The notes below the pieces were generated by a model. That model was not told the origin of the DNA and did no database searches. It saw only the letters and a program-made list of their open reading frames with translations. Source: Rhizophlyctis rosea (taxonomy: Eukaryota; Chytridiomycota; Chytridiomycetes; Rhizophlyctidales; Rhizophlyctidaceae). From it: a DNA stretch of 28,832 nt. This document shows, piece by piece, positions 13,033 through 23,600 of this stretch. The translations under genes and the position numbers were made by a program. Each line of letters begins with the position of its first letter. The stretch's first letter is position 1. The stretch spans positions 1 through 28,832 of the forward strand of contig JADGJC010000421.1 of assembly GCA_027596075.1 (NCBI GenBank), written 5' to 3'.

Positions 13033-13083
13033 TTGCCACGATGGTGGACGGTACAATTGAAACGTATACTAGGGCTTTGAACC
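13033..13083 (+). repeat. Diverged repeat family, fragment C
   Basis: The 17-mer TTGCCACGATGGTGGAC at 13033-13049 and the 16-mer ACTAGGGCTTTGAACC at 13068-13083 both occur exactly in copy B (11592-11608 and 11620-11635), in the same order. Spacing between their starts is 35 bp here and 28 bp in copy B. Surrounding sequence aligns poorly by eye. Confidence 0.6.
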
Positions 13084-14180
13084 ATTATTTGGGAGCCATT
13101 GGTTGAAGACATTGCTGGACAGCGTAGCATTGCCGAGCAGCACGATAATCATGGACTTGGACTCTAGTTCCATCAGCAAGAACAACAATATATGATGATG
13201 ATGGACCCACCTCCGTGCATGGAAAGCATTCCCAACAACGAAGACTTCCATGCGGCCGTTCATGACGATACATCAGAGTTGTCAGATGTCCCACTAGACC
13301 AGAATTTCAAGTATTTTCTGCTATCAATTGCAGCTTGGATGGATATTTGAGTAGGTCGTCCTGTCACCTTTTTTGAGGCGCGCCCAAGGTGCAAAAGAGA
13401 CGCACACAGGAACCTGACCTACATGTCTGATATGCGAGCTTGTTGCACACCATTTACACAATTTCGCAACCCTTCAGTCCTTGTGTTGCTTTGGATCCCA
13501 GCCATACCACCCTTGTTAGCCCAGATGGAAATTGTGGATGTCTCCTGGGGAGAAGTCACTTGATTCTTGCTTCACGAGACTGTCCATCGTGACTAAAGCG
13601 TAGATACCAACGCCAGAAGCTTGACATCTTTTTGATTACTTAATGTTCCAATCTGCACATTGTGGATGTTATGGAAACGGATGCGGCATCAAGCCACGTC
13701 AGTTGCTTACTATGAAGTGGTGTCCATTCAAACCAGTGATACCTGTACGAGAAAGACGGGACATTCCTATGTATTTAGAATTGATCAAGCCCGTCCCTTT
13801 CGGTTTCAAACTCCTTTTTACGCCAATGTTTCGCAAGCGAATGTGCTGAAGCTCCCTCGCAAGGGTTTTGAAATGTCGTCTACATTACACTGAGAGCATA
13901 CACAACCCAAATGTGCGTATGGAGGTCTGGGCGGGGGAAAAAATGATATGACCAATTTCCATTCAACATGGTCTTGGTGCCATCAGTGCAAAACACATTA
14001 CTGGTGGAGATGAATGAGAGTACAAACGAGTGTTGAAGTGCATCGATGGCAGTTGGAATCGGGGTGACAAAAACAAATGAGTATCGACCTACGGTACTTC
14101 GCTCAGTTGAGTGGTGACTGCAACTAATAGGTACTAAATCAGCTGTTGGTAACAGGTAGGTAAGATTATTGACGCATTCA

Positions 14181-16485
14181 GAGCTCCACGCTTGAACCTC
14201 GCTGTTTCCAGATATGTACACTGTATGCAAGCAGACGGTGTCTTACAAAAGTGGCTCTCATCTGTCCAGGCCGTCTCTGCCATCGCCCAGAATATTGGTT
14301 TCATGGCTTCTCCCAATGTGATACGTCCAACGATGAGTCTAGGGCTCTCAGACATCCAATTAGGAGGGAGAGTCAGTTGCAGTTCGGCATCTATCAGGTC
14401 CGAGAACGGCCATGTCGAAGACGGGTCTTCCAGATTTCAACGTTCACCTTCCTTGAAGTCCTGTGGTGGGAAAGGGATGGGAAGCAGAGAAGGCCGCGCT
14501 GGAACCAAAGTCCCGCAAAGGCAAAGCCCCCTCCCCAATCACGTGCTGTCCAAGTCCGAATCCGCAACCCAGAAAGAGGCAAGCTTGGCGACCCAATCAA
14601 CCCCAATCGGGCAAATTTTTTGTCATTTCATTTCCACGCGTTCCAATCTTTGGGAATCAAATGGGCGCCAACATCATCCATCATCAATGACGAAAAGATT
14701 TGTCTGGGCCTTCGGAACGGCCGGGTCGATGACCGTGCCACCAATGGATTGCCCAATCACCATTGTGGTATTCCCAGCTTTCAATGGTCCGAACCCAGCA
14801 TGTGAGGCCCAATCCGCCATTGCTCATGTGCATGAGATGGGCACCAGGACACCCCTTGGGGTCCCACAAGCGATCGGCCAGATTCCATGGCTCGCATTGT
14901 GTGAAGACACACAGTCACACCTCACAGTCCCAAGCCACCTTTCCCTATTTCCATTTCCCACTTTCACTTCTTATCAACAACACGCGCCAGCCCGATTCAA
15001 TTGGCGCGACCAGAACCCGAGTTGTATCTCCAATGACCCATGCGCGACGCCACATTTTTTTGCACCCGCACAGAGGCATAAGGTAGCCCGCATTGTTGTT
15101 TTTGTGTCGCTAGCCCGAATTTGTGTCATGTTTGGACCCTTGCATTGGCTCAACCGCTCCATCGGGACTCCCCCCACTTTCTATCACCTGAACACCTGAA
15201 CACCCTTTTCCCAAATATCCATATCCCAATTATCCCGACCAAACTTACCGGTATTCATTCCCCTCATTATATCTTACTTCTTCCCGCAATCCCGGATGTT
15301 GGCAAAGATCTCGACTGGTTGACTTGTCTACGTAAATTCCCAACCAACAGAACCGTGAACCGGTTATCTTCATCCTCAACAACCCCCATTCACATCCACC
15401 AATCCTTGTCCAACTCCGCTTTTCCTTTTATGCATTACCAGCATTCGTGTTGCTGGCTCGCTAGCTGATCCTTTCGTAACCCGAGTTGTCAGGCTTTGGT
15501 ACGTGTCTTTTCTCGCTCCCTTTTGTTGGTGTTAGACGGCGGAGGTTTAGGGATTCGGTGATTGTTGGACGCTTGGGAATTGACAACGGCCCACACACTA
15601 ACAAGTTTTCGGGCTATTATTCCTTCCTCACACATGTGCGTGGACCCACAATCCCCAATCATCATCAACGTCACTCCCCAGTCTCCGTCAACGCAATCCA
15701 GAATCGTTGGAGTTTCCGGGCAAAGCACCCCTACCGACGTTTGTGAGTAGAGCGCCAGTTCATGGTGGTGTGGTGTGGCTCCTCGTTCCCACCGTTTCAT
15801 GTCGCTTGGGTGTGTTCATCCGAATGACCAAATCCAGCCCTCCGACCCCAATTCCCTACAGAATTTGAATCCACAAAACCCGCTCCCAGGGCTCCTCACC
15901 TTCAATCGTTACCCGTCGGACCATCTCCGTGCTTCTGTTATTAGCGTGCCTAGTTGTCGGCGCCCCCGGAATCAAGGGACAAACTTTTGGTAGGTTTCAT
16001 CACATCGTCGGGGCGGTTTGGGTTTTTTGATCTTTACTGGTGGTGCGTGCGAGGCATTACGGATTGGAATTGGGTATGCTATTTCTGTGCATGGGTGCGT
16101 GTGTCGTTTTGCGACGCGATCCTCATAAGCACTCGGTGGGATTCGCTGCACGTCGTTGCTAGTGCTCGGAAACAGTCTGCTGGACCCACGGTACGGTTCG
16201 TGGTTGAGAGCACCGTTGGGAAAACACATTCCAGCTGTCGTTTCGCACATCTCGAAAGGTGGGGTTATGGACATCACGACAGTGTGAGATCTCCGAAGTG
16301 GTGGGAGAAATGGTGTCGTGTTCGGCAGACCAGTGCTTGGCCATTGCTGGAGCAATGTGCTTGCAGAAGATCGCCCCAGACGCTGACGCAGCACACTCGC
16401 AGCACACATCTCACCAGTCAACTTCTTTCCTTCAACAGCTTACACATAACACAATCACCTACAACATCGTTCGACCGTCGTCAAA
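14181..16485 (+). promoter_or_regulatory. C-rich upstream region and probable long leader of the velvet gene
   Basis: From about 14.2 kb the + strand changes character. It becomes C-rich and contains many CCAAT pentamers (listed separately), an E-box CACGTG at 14540-14545, and a strongly pyrimidine-rich stretch at about 15170-15470 typical of fungal core promoters. Several strong splice signals lie further down: a GTGAGT donor at 15743, a GTAGGT donor at 15990 and a CTTCAACAG acceptor ending at 16438. One or more 5' UTR introns are therefore possible. The 335-codon ORF at 14192-15199 and others here overlap in all frames and match no family I know, so I do not call a gene. The leader could contain uORFs. 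Confidence 0.45.
14313..15034 (+). promoter_or_regulatory. Cluster of CCAAT boxes
   Basis: CCAAT occurs on the + strand at 14313, 14356, 14535, 14593, 14603, 14643, 14741, 14753, 14809 and 15030, ten copies in about 720 bp. Fewer than one would be expected per strand under uniform composition. CCAAT is the site of the fungal CCAAT-binding (HAP/NF-Y) complex. The cluster lies about 1.5-2.2 kb before the velvet start codon. Elevated C content accounts for some but probably not all of the excess. Confidence 0.5.
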
Positions 16486-19141
16486 ATGTCACCAAATACG
16501 GCCGGTCCATCAACAGACAATAACCCATACCAGTTCATCACGTTGAGCCAAAACCCTCGGCAACGCGCTACAAGGTTTGTTTGCCCCAGCTTGCGCACTA
16601 CCAACTCGAGCATGACCGTTCCCCCGCTCAGCATTCTAACATCATACACCTCCAGAAACTACATTCTCAAGCTCCGGCAACAACCGAAACACTCTCGCAT
16701 GTGCGGGTTTGGCGAGAAAGTTGACCGCCGACCAGTTGATCCTCCACCAATCATTGTATGTATCCATGCGTTCTCATTGTCCGTCTGCTTCTCTGTTATG
16801 CTCATTCATTCGTTCACAGCAACTCGAAATTCAAGATACCGTATCTGCCGATGAGAAGTATGTTGTCCTTCAAAATCGCTCTTCCATATCACCTTAACCG
16901 AATACTAACCATGCAACCGCATTGCATCCCAACAGCTCCTACCTCTATAACCCCTACTACTTCATGTACGCCTCCCTCATCTCTCCCGACAGCGAGGAAG
17001 AGCTACACCTGCTTCGAGATGGAAAGACGCGGTCGACGACGGGATCCATCGTTTCGTCGTTGTACCGTCTCAAGGATTTGGACAATAAGGATGGAGCGTT
17101 CTTTGTGTTTCCGGACTTGTCTGTGAGGATGGAGGGGACGTATCGCTTGAAGGTATGTGGCTGTGATACTTTCTCATGGGGAGGACGCCTTGAGAGAAGA
17201 TGCTAAAATATTTGATTTTCAGTTTTCGTTGTTTGAGATTATCAACACCGAAATTTACTATTGCAAGTCGATCTGCTCGGAAGTGTTCAATGTGTACCCG
17301 GCCAAGAAGTTCCCCGGCATGGAAGGTGGGATACTGACTTTTGGTAATCGTCAAAAGCATTCGTCAATTCTGACACAAACCTCATCACAGAATCCACCTT
17401 CCTATCACGAACATTCGCCGAACAAGGTCTCAAAATCCGAATCCGGAAAGAGTTGCGTATGCGAAAGTATGTAATCTCTTCATCACACACTTTGTAACCT
17501 TCTTTCTTTCGCCTTTTCATTGAAATCTTAGTTCTTATCGCAGACATCGCGGCAAGCGGAGCGCGTCGGATATCGAGAGCAGTCCGGAGGTGACCAAGCG
17601 GCGGGGGAAGAAGAAGGGTGGGAGGCGTGGGAGTGATGATAGTGATGCTGCGTCGGAGTCTGAGTCAGAAGCGGGCGGGTCTTCGTCGAAGCAGCCGGCG
17701 AAGAGGAGGAAGGATAGTGATCGGTCTGATGCGGTATGTTATCAAGCTTTGTTTGCAGGAGTAAATCACAATTGCTCATGTTCTTTGCTCATGTTCACAG
17801 AAGGAGTCGCAGGGCGACAAACAAGTCGCTGCTCCCAATCAGCCGTTCAACCCATATGACAGACCATACGACCCTTCGCGTGCACCGAATCCGATGGCGC
17901 CTCCAGATCCGCGTCACTATGGACCTATGCCGCACGATCCCGCCATGTACGGACACTATGGCATGCCAGGCATGGCACCAAAAGCTTGGCCGCCATATGA
18001 TCCCTACACTGGTGCTCCATCTCATTACGCAGCCATGCCTCCGCATTACGAGGGTCAAACTCCTTACCCACCAACCGGAATGCCTGCTGCTCCCGATGAA
18101 CATCAACAAGTGCCGTACGCTGCATATCCTCCACACCCTCACTATCCCCCGCGGGATCAGCACGGTCGTCCGATTGTGGACTGGCCCCACCACCCCGCCT
18201 ACCGCCACCCTGCTTACCCGCCATACATGCCGCCCACTGGTCACGGATATGAGGATCCTCAAGCTCGGCCGCCTCCAGCGCAAGAAGGTCATGCCGCCAT
18301 TCAAGCACAACCCTCCTACTGGCCACAACCGCACGCTGGCGCCGCCGCAGCCAAACACGATTACAAAACCGCAGCAGACCCGGCTCCCATGGCAAAGTAC
18401 ATGCCGCCCGCTCAACCCGCGGGAGGACCAACGGGTTACGACTACGCAAGCGGTTTCCACGCCGGAGCACCGCAAGCAGCGCACCAACCCACCCCACAAC
18501 CCGGCTCCCAACAACAACCCAACCACCAACCTAATCCCGCGGACCCGACCGCGACGGCCCCACGTCCGCCCGCACCCGCCCACCCCGACTACTCCCACCA
18601 CGTCCACAACCCAACCGACAAAAACCAATACTCTGCCGCCGCTGCCCCCGCGCACCTGAACCACGGCTATTACCCGGCCTACCCGGGCGCAGCAGCGGCC
18701 CCACCACCGGGTATGATGCCACCAGGGTACGGCTACCCAACCATGCAACCCGGCAACCCGAACCCAGCCGCCAGCGCGGGCCAAGCAGCCGCCATGGCCG
18801 CGGCGGTGGCGGGTAATCCTGGCGTTGTAGGCGTCGCACCCGGACCCCGTACAGACCGCGCCGCGCCCCAACAATCAGCTCCCAAACCAGCCGACGACTC
18901 CACTGCTGCCGCCGCTGCAGCTGCGGCACAAGCCGCCGCCGCTTCCGAATATGCCGCCTATGCTGCAGCGCAACAGCAGCAACAGGGACAGGGAGGGTAC
19001 CAGGCGTATGGGAATCCGTACAAGTTGCCTCCTATTCATGAGATTGCGGATAAGGGGAGGCAGGTTGGGGTCGTGCAGGGGGGGCAGGGGCAGCCGTCGG
19101 GTGTTGTTCCGGTTAGTAGGCCGGATGGGACGTGGATGTAA
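16486..19141 (+). CDS. Velvet-domain transcriptional regulator (VosA/VelB type), 8 exons
   Basis: Velvet proteins are fungal DNA-binding regulators that coordinate development, spore maturation and secondary metabolism, usually as homo- or heterodimers in the nucleus. Exons read from GT-AG signals with matching phases: 16486-16574, 16656-16755, 16820-16857, 16936-17152, 17223-17325, 17391-17466, 17532-17733 and 17801-19141, giving 721 residues. The start is the first in-frame ATG and has a good context (TCAAAATG). The velvet domain spans about residues 30-208. It contains RNYILKLRQQP, CGFGEK at 46-51, DRRPVDPPPII, NPYYFMYASL, DGAFFVFPDLSVRMEGTYRL and the end block LKIRIRKELRMR. No long insertion splits the domain as in ascomycete VelB, so VosA-like is the nearer guess. 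Residues 208-275 hold two basic clusters (KRRGKKKGGRR, KQPAKRRK), probably a nuclear localisation signal, around a Ser/Asp/Glu stretch. Residues 276-721 are a low-complexity Pro/Ala/Tyr/His/Gln tail with poly-Ala and poly-Gln runs and an LPPIHEI motif near the end, possibly an activation region. The tail makes it longer than the roughly 370-570 residues usual for VosA, VelB and VeA. Confidence 0.93.
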
Positions 19142-19866
19142 ATAGAGGAGAGAGTCGGAGGGGGGAAGGGGTATACCGTTTGGGAAGGGGAGAAGGGGGG
19201 GGGGGGGGTTAGATTGGTAGATGATGTTTTTGTATAGCTGGTTGGGGAAGAAGGTGGGGGGAGGGAGGTTGTTTGTTTGATTTTGCATGTTTTTTTTGTG
19301 TGTTCTTTTTTTTTTTTTGGTGTGTTGAAGGGGTTCATTGTAAACAATTTTTAATGTCTTGTCGGCTGTCCTGACGTCTGAAGTGCTTGTCCTTTTCTGG
19401 TGTTGGTCTGGTCTTGTGTCTCATATTGCCGGTGTGCAGCAGAAGGTTTTGCCGTAGGAAAGGATTGTTGGGAACGTTGCATTCTCGAATGTCATGAGGC
19501 GGTGCATTGCCCCATCCGTCCAGTCATCCAACTTCGTCGCAATTATCAACGCGCACGTCTGTCTCTATCCTTATCTCCTCTCCAACAGCGCCGCGGGGAT
19601 TCGTGTTTCGTGCGGGTGGTGAGGGCGAGTGGACACTGAGGATGTTGAGTGATTGCTCGAGTGCGAGTGTTTTGACGAAGGTGGCTGGGAAGAATGTTTG
19701 ATGTAGGAGGTATGGCGGGAGGAAGTGTCGAGGTGACAATGTGAACCTGATTCAAGCAGAACGGAACAAGATCAAGGAAGAGAGATGCTGATCCTATTGA
19801 GGAGAACACACATTCACAACTATGTATAAAAACGCAAAAAACCCATCACTATTGCACGGAAGCATG
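19142..19866. other. Intergenic region between convergent genes, purine-rich with homopolymers
   Basis: Past the velvet stop codon the + strand is G/A-rich, with a G14 run at 19195-19208 and a T13 run at 19306-19318, followed by an AT-rich stretch near 19338-19352 that may serve as the velvet 3' end. The gene beyond is on the opposite strand, so both 3' UTRs should lie here. No ORF in this interval has recognisable content. Confidence 0.5.
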
Positions 19867-19946
19867 CTAAACAGTGGAAGCGGAACTCTGGACTGAAAAG
19901 GCAGCTGTGATGGTGCCAAGATGGGGCGGAATGGGGCTTCCAAAAC

Positions 19947-20638
19947 TTACCTCAAATCAAAACAATCACAATTCTTACCCCCCACGGCCCGTACGGCGAC
20001 GCTTCCTTGGGCTTTCACCAGCGGCGGGGCGGAGGGAGGGGGTGGTGGAGCGGTGGTGGTGGTGGTGGTGGTGGTGGAGGTGCTTGGTGCGAGGGTTGTG
20101 GGAGAAGGATGTGTGTTCAGAGCATTGAGGATAGTGGAATGCTGCTGGAGGGTGGCCCATTGCGAGTATACGGTGTTGGTGAGATTTTGGAGGGTGGCCG
20201 ATTGCGAGTTTACAGTGTTGGTGAGATTTGGATATTTGTATTGAGGTTGCCCATGGTAGCGGTTAGGGGTGCTGTGAGGGCAGCTGTCTGTTGGTTGATG
20301 GCGTTTTGTGTTACAGCAGTGAGATTTTGGATGCTGTTGTTGAGTGCATTGAAGGACTGATTCATGTTGGCGTTCAATTGGGCGACTGTAACTTGCAGGG
20401 GCGGTTGGGGAGGAGGGGGAGGGATTTGAGGAGTAGCGGGAGGTTGACCCATCATCTTGGAGAAGTCTGTGCTGGTATTTTGGTAGTGACGAAGAGAGGA
20501 AGGGGTTTGCAAGTAGAACTGGAGTAAAAGCAAGACGACCCTGCGATACTGCACAGGCAGAACGACACGGCCGCGGGGGCGCGGCGTGGGTTTGTAGCCA
20601 CCATTTGACCTGTCTGGGTTCTGGTTGGGTTTCGTCAT
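19947..20638 (-). CDS. Hypothetical Pro-rich, coiled-coil-like repeat protein, frameshifted
   Basis: The ATG at 20636-20638 opens a 142-codon frame that stops at 20210, but the coding pattern continues in the next frame. The N-terminal third is Arg/Pro-rich and leads into a PPPPPQPP linker. Then come Asn/Gln/Leu-rich segments (LNANMNQSFNALNNSIQNL, NLNTNIQ) that look like a coiled coil. Two further 14-residue repeats, NLTNTVNSQSATLQ and NLTNTVYSQWATLQ, lie just after the stop in the shifted frame. At 20227-20229 the repeat has three T (+ strand) where its sister copy 42 bp away has four, so one base is missing. The shifted frame then runs through a Thr tract coded by a (GGT)n microsatellite at 20052-20077 and ends at TAA 19947-19949. 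A GTAAG donor at 19978 and CAG acceptor at 19905 could instead splice to a stop at 19867. I know no family for it. It converges on the velvet gene. Confidence 0.5.
20052..20077. repeat. (GGT)n trinucleotide microsatellite
   Basis: About eight and a half perfect GGT units on the + strand encode a Thr run (ACC codons) or a His run (CAC codons) on the minus strand, depending on frame, within the frameshifted coiled-coil gene. Unit-number changes would preserve the frame. Confidence 0.85.
20159..20242 (-). repeat. Two tandem 42-bp units coding 14-residue repeats
   Basis: ATTGCGAG begins one unit at 20159 and the next at 20201. Each unit codes NLTNTVxSQxATLQ on the minus strand. A 14-residue period is two heptads, which fits a coiled coil. 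The upstream unit has lost one base relative to the other (T3 versus T4 on the + strand). Confidence 0.75.
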
Positions 20639-20685
20639 GGTGTAATAGGTGATTTAATATGTGGAGTGTGAAACAATATGACGAG

Positions 20686-20692
20686 TTTTATA
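20686..20692 (-). promoter_or_regulatory. TATA-like element upstream of the coiled-coil gene
   Basis: The minus strand reads CATATAAAACTC about 50 bp before the ATG at 20638, with a second AT-rich element (TATTAAAT) at about 20652-20659. Position and sequence fit a core promoter, but nothing else confirms it. Confidence 0.35.
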
Positions 20693-20699
20693 TGCTAAG

Positions 20700-23600
20700 T
20701 GGGCGACAAAGAGGCACGGATCATGCGGGGGGGTGGTGGGGCACGCACACTGTTCTTATACCGGTTAGAAACATGAGATGGAATGGAGTGGGCGGGTGAG
20801 GAATCACTGCATCGCCCATTTGTTGGCACGAACATCCGCCAATCACTACAATCAAGATGCCTAATGATTTTTCTTAGCGTGACTCAAGGGTCAGGAGGTA
20901 TGACCCAACACAGATTTCCGTCGCTCTGCCGGACCCTTGGCATGTGGCGCGGCAAACCGGCCAGAAGGTTGCAAACCTTTGCAGGTCTGCGGCGTCCTTT
21001 GACCATTTCGGTCCAATACCACCAATTCGTATGATGTACCATCAATGGCTTCTTCAGCGGGTTTCGCTTTTTACATACAAATGGTCACCAGTTATCTTTT
21101 TGAACAACCATGGCAGCAAATCGCTCCTCCCCCAAATGCCGCACAGTGTTCCGATGGATGCGTTTTTCGATCTGTGGCAAAGATGTTTTTCTTCCGCTTT
21201 AGGAATTGTAGGGAAAAGCCAGCGCGAGGCAAGGGGACAAGTAATGGCTCATTTGAACCTACAGTTTCAAAAGGATTATGGCTGACATTGATATTGCCAG
21301 TGGTTTTTTTTGACATGCTTACTTTTAGCGCAACCAGATCAGATCATGCTCGTTGGGTAGCTGTGTATTTGCCTGGGAAGGGTCTTACCAGTGAAGTCGG
21401 ATCAATGCAACTTGATCACCTCCCCATCGTTCTTACTACTCATGGTTTTTTGCCCACTTCTCACTTCCCGGTTCGACCAGCTCGAATTGCAGTGGTACTC
21501 CCTGATTTTTTCTGACTTTCCTGTATGAAAAGACGTGAGTTGCAGATACCAGGTTGGGGCGAACTATATCAGGTCATGAGGTGCCAAGAAAATACTGTGC
21601 AAAAGTGGCCAACGACAATATAGGATGCAAGTTTGTGCCAGCTGCAAAGTCTGCAAGTACGGTGCCTACGCTCAGTGCAATGTAATCAGGGATGGCAATT
21701 GGCCTGCTCAAGAAATGATCATCCAGCTCGACTCTCTGCTATGGAGGCAATGCTTTATGGATGAAGGTCCATTTTTTCCCATTTGGATCGGGTGTCTTTT
21801 CGAAGAAGGTTACAGCTTTCGGAAAGACTTCATTGTGGAACAAGCGATCAAGAAACACTGACAAAGAAACCGAAGTATTCTCAAACCACATGGAGGAATT
21901 CGATAACGCAATGTTTGCTCAATTGCTCTTGGCTACAGTCAACTTGATGAGACGGTGGTCCCAATTAATTGCCGGACTTTGATCCCTCACAACGCAAAAA
22001 AAACTTCTGATCATGAGGAGGGTGACGACAACTCGTTGCATTATTGCTCGACCCGCAACAACTTCATGTGAATGGCGGCGAAGACTTTGGTCGAGGGGCA
22101 TAGAGAAGCTGAGGAGAGTGGGGACCTTCCGGCCCCAGGACACCATAATGAAAGTGGTCAACGTAATAAGTATCATGTAGAGCAAGGTTAATACAACCAT
22201 TGGCAAGAATCACACTAGTGAACCACCATCACTGGCAGGTCTTCATTTACCTCGCTAAAAGCGGAACATCATGTGCTGGATTGCGTGGCAGCATTTGGAC
22301 ACTCCTCCGGGATTTGCCGTCCTCTTTTCCAATGTGTATGTCTCATCTACCAGTGATTCAACACCCAGCATACCAGGAACACCATTTTCTCAATGACAAA
22401 AAAGTGGACAGCCCCATTGTGCGTTGTGCAGAATCGATCGGCTCAGTCTCGAGGATCGCATGTCGAGGACTCTGTAGCATCCACTAACACCGCAACGTGC
22501 TTTTCTTTACCGACTTCAAGTAGGCGTCGCGAGGTGTAAAAGCCCATCGAGTTCGGAGTGCTAGCTTTCAATGTCATGTTATATCCTGTGCAGGGCAGAA
22601 TGGCAAATGTCGGAGGTAAGCGAATTTGTATGTTGAATTCCTTGGGAACGACGAAGTCGACTCCAATTGCTGGTTTGCCAGCACCTTACTTACAAAATTT
22701 GATTGAAGTCAGATTGAAGATGCTGGAGACTGGGGACAGTGAAGACCGCTCTCATCAAAATAGTTTGGCACATGAGAATAGCACTCTTGAGATACATCAG
22801 CCCAGCGCATTTTCCAGAATAAAACAGAGGATAGCATAGACCAATTGCACCCCCTTGTAGTGACGCGAAAAAGCGACCTGATCAGGCCTACAGATAGCAT
22901 CAGGGCAATGTATGCGGATCTGAACCACCCATGCAATAGAGCAGCTTGAAGCAACGAGTATTTTCTTCGGTGGAGGAGGGTTGATTGATCCATCGGACAG
23001 ATGATGGGCAACGAGATGATGCCCTACGGAACGATATCGCTCACCATTTACTTAACACCATCAGGAGATAAGGTTTAGCAGTGAAAACAATGTCGGCAAT
23101 TATCCGTCGAACAATTCCCATGTGACACAATGGCGGTTAGGGCAACCCTGAACCCAGCATGAGCCCAGATCACAAGTGCGATTCGTTTTTAAGGCGACGA
23201 AAAGTAAGAGTGAAACACCGTCACGGGAGGTGTTCATGCGCTGATAAGACCAGAGCGTGGACCGCCGTAAATTTGGACCTTCATTTCTTCATCATGGGTC
23301 TGCTGATTTGCTGTAATCCCATCCCGCTTCAGGTTGAGAGTCGAAATGCCTGTCCATGAGGTTTGCAGGGATGGATGCACAAGAAAAAAAAAGAGTTGAA
23401 ATGGATGAAACAGCGAGTCTCCTTACGGCCTTTGCTTGAATTCGTTGAAAGGTCAGGTCCAGCTCAATCAGTGAGTCAAGTTTCAACGCTCTGCGCAGTT
23501 CCTCCTTGGAATGGAAGGATAGGGGTGGGAAAAACATCTGCGAGCTGCAAGCTCACCGGATTGCACTTTGATGGACGTGCAACTTCAATTGCAAAGTCCA

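Larger units (their letters stand above)
5328..14180. other. Gene-poor tract with decayed repeats
   Basis: The longest ORFs here (for example 7130-7690 and 7831-8199) have no recognisable domains, mixed codon use and competing ORFs in other frames. What can be supported is a family of diverged repeats between 8.5 and 13.1 kb and a T17 run at 10142-10158. Repetition without surviving ORFs suggests an old, mutated transposon graveyard. There is no visible excess of TpA that would point clearly to repeat-induced point mutation. No further tRNA, 5S rRNA or snRNA signature was seen. Confidence 0.5.

Noticed and set aside
14192..15199. 335-codon ORF on the + strand, the longest open frame in the upstream region
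   Set aside because: It has no recognisable domain, residue composition follows the C-rich background, and overlapping ORFs occur in the other frames and on the other strand. It is better explained as a chance ORF in a low-stop, C-rich promoter region.
17736..18659. 307-codon ORF in another + frame over velvet exon 8
   Set aside because: It is a shadow of the Pro/His-rich tail. The in-phase frame joins the velvet exons by proper splice sites and ends at 19141.
17795..18874. 359-codon antisense ORF opposite the velvet gene
   Set aside because: It is the reverse complement of the Pro/Ala/His-rich tail. Low-complexity C-rich coding DNA leaves few stops on the other strand. The encoded Arg/Gly/Trp/Val-rich string resembles no protein.
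20142..20211. A possible 70-nt intron in the coiled-coil gene (GTAAAC donor, CTCCAG acceptor)
   Set aside because: It would remove both well-formed 14-residue repeats and lead to a stop nine codons later. The T3/T4 difference between sister repeats explains the broken frame more simply.
21045..21515. 156-codon ORF as a possible gene
   Set aside because: No recognisable family, no intron-extended continuation, and codon use unlike the genes in the window.
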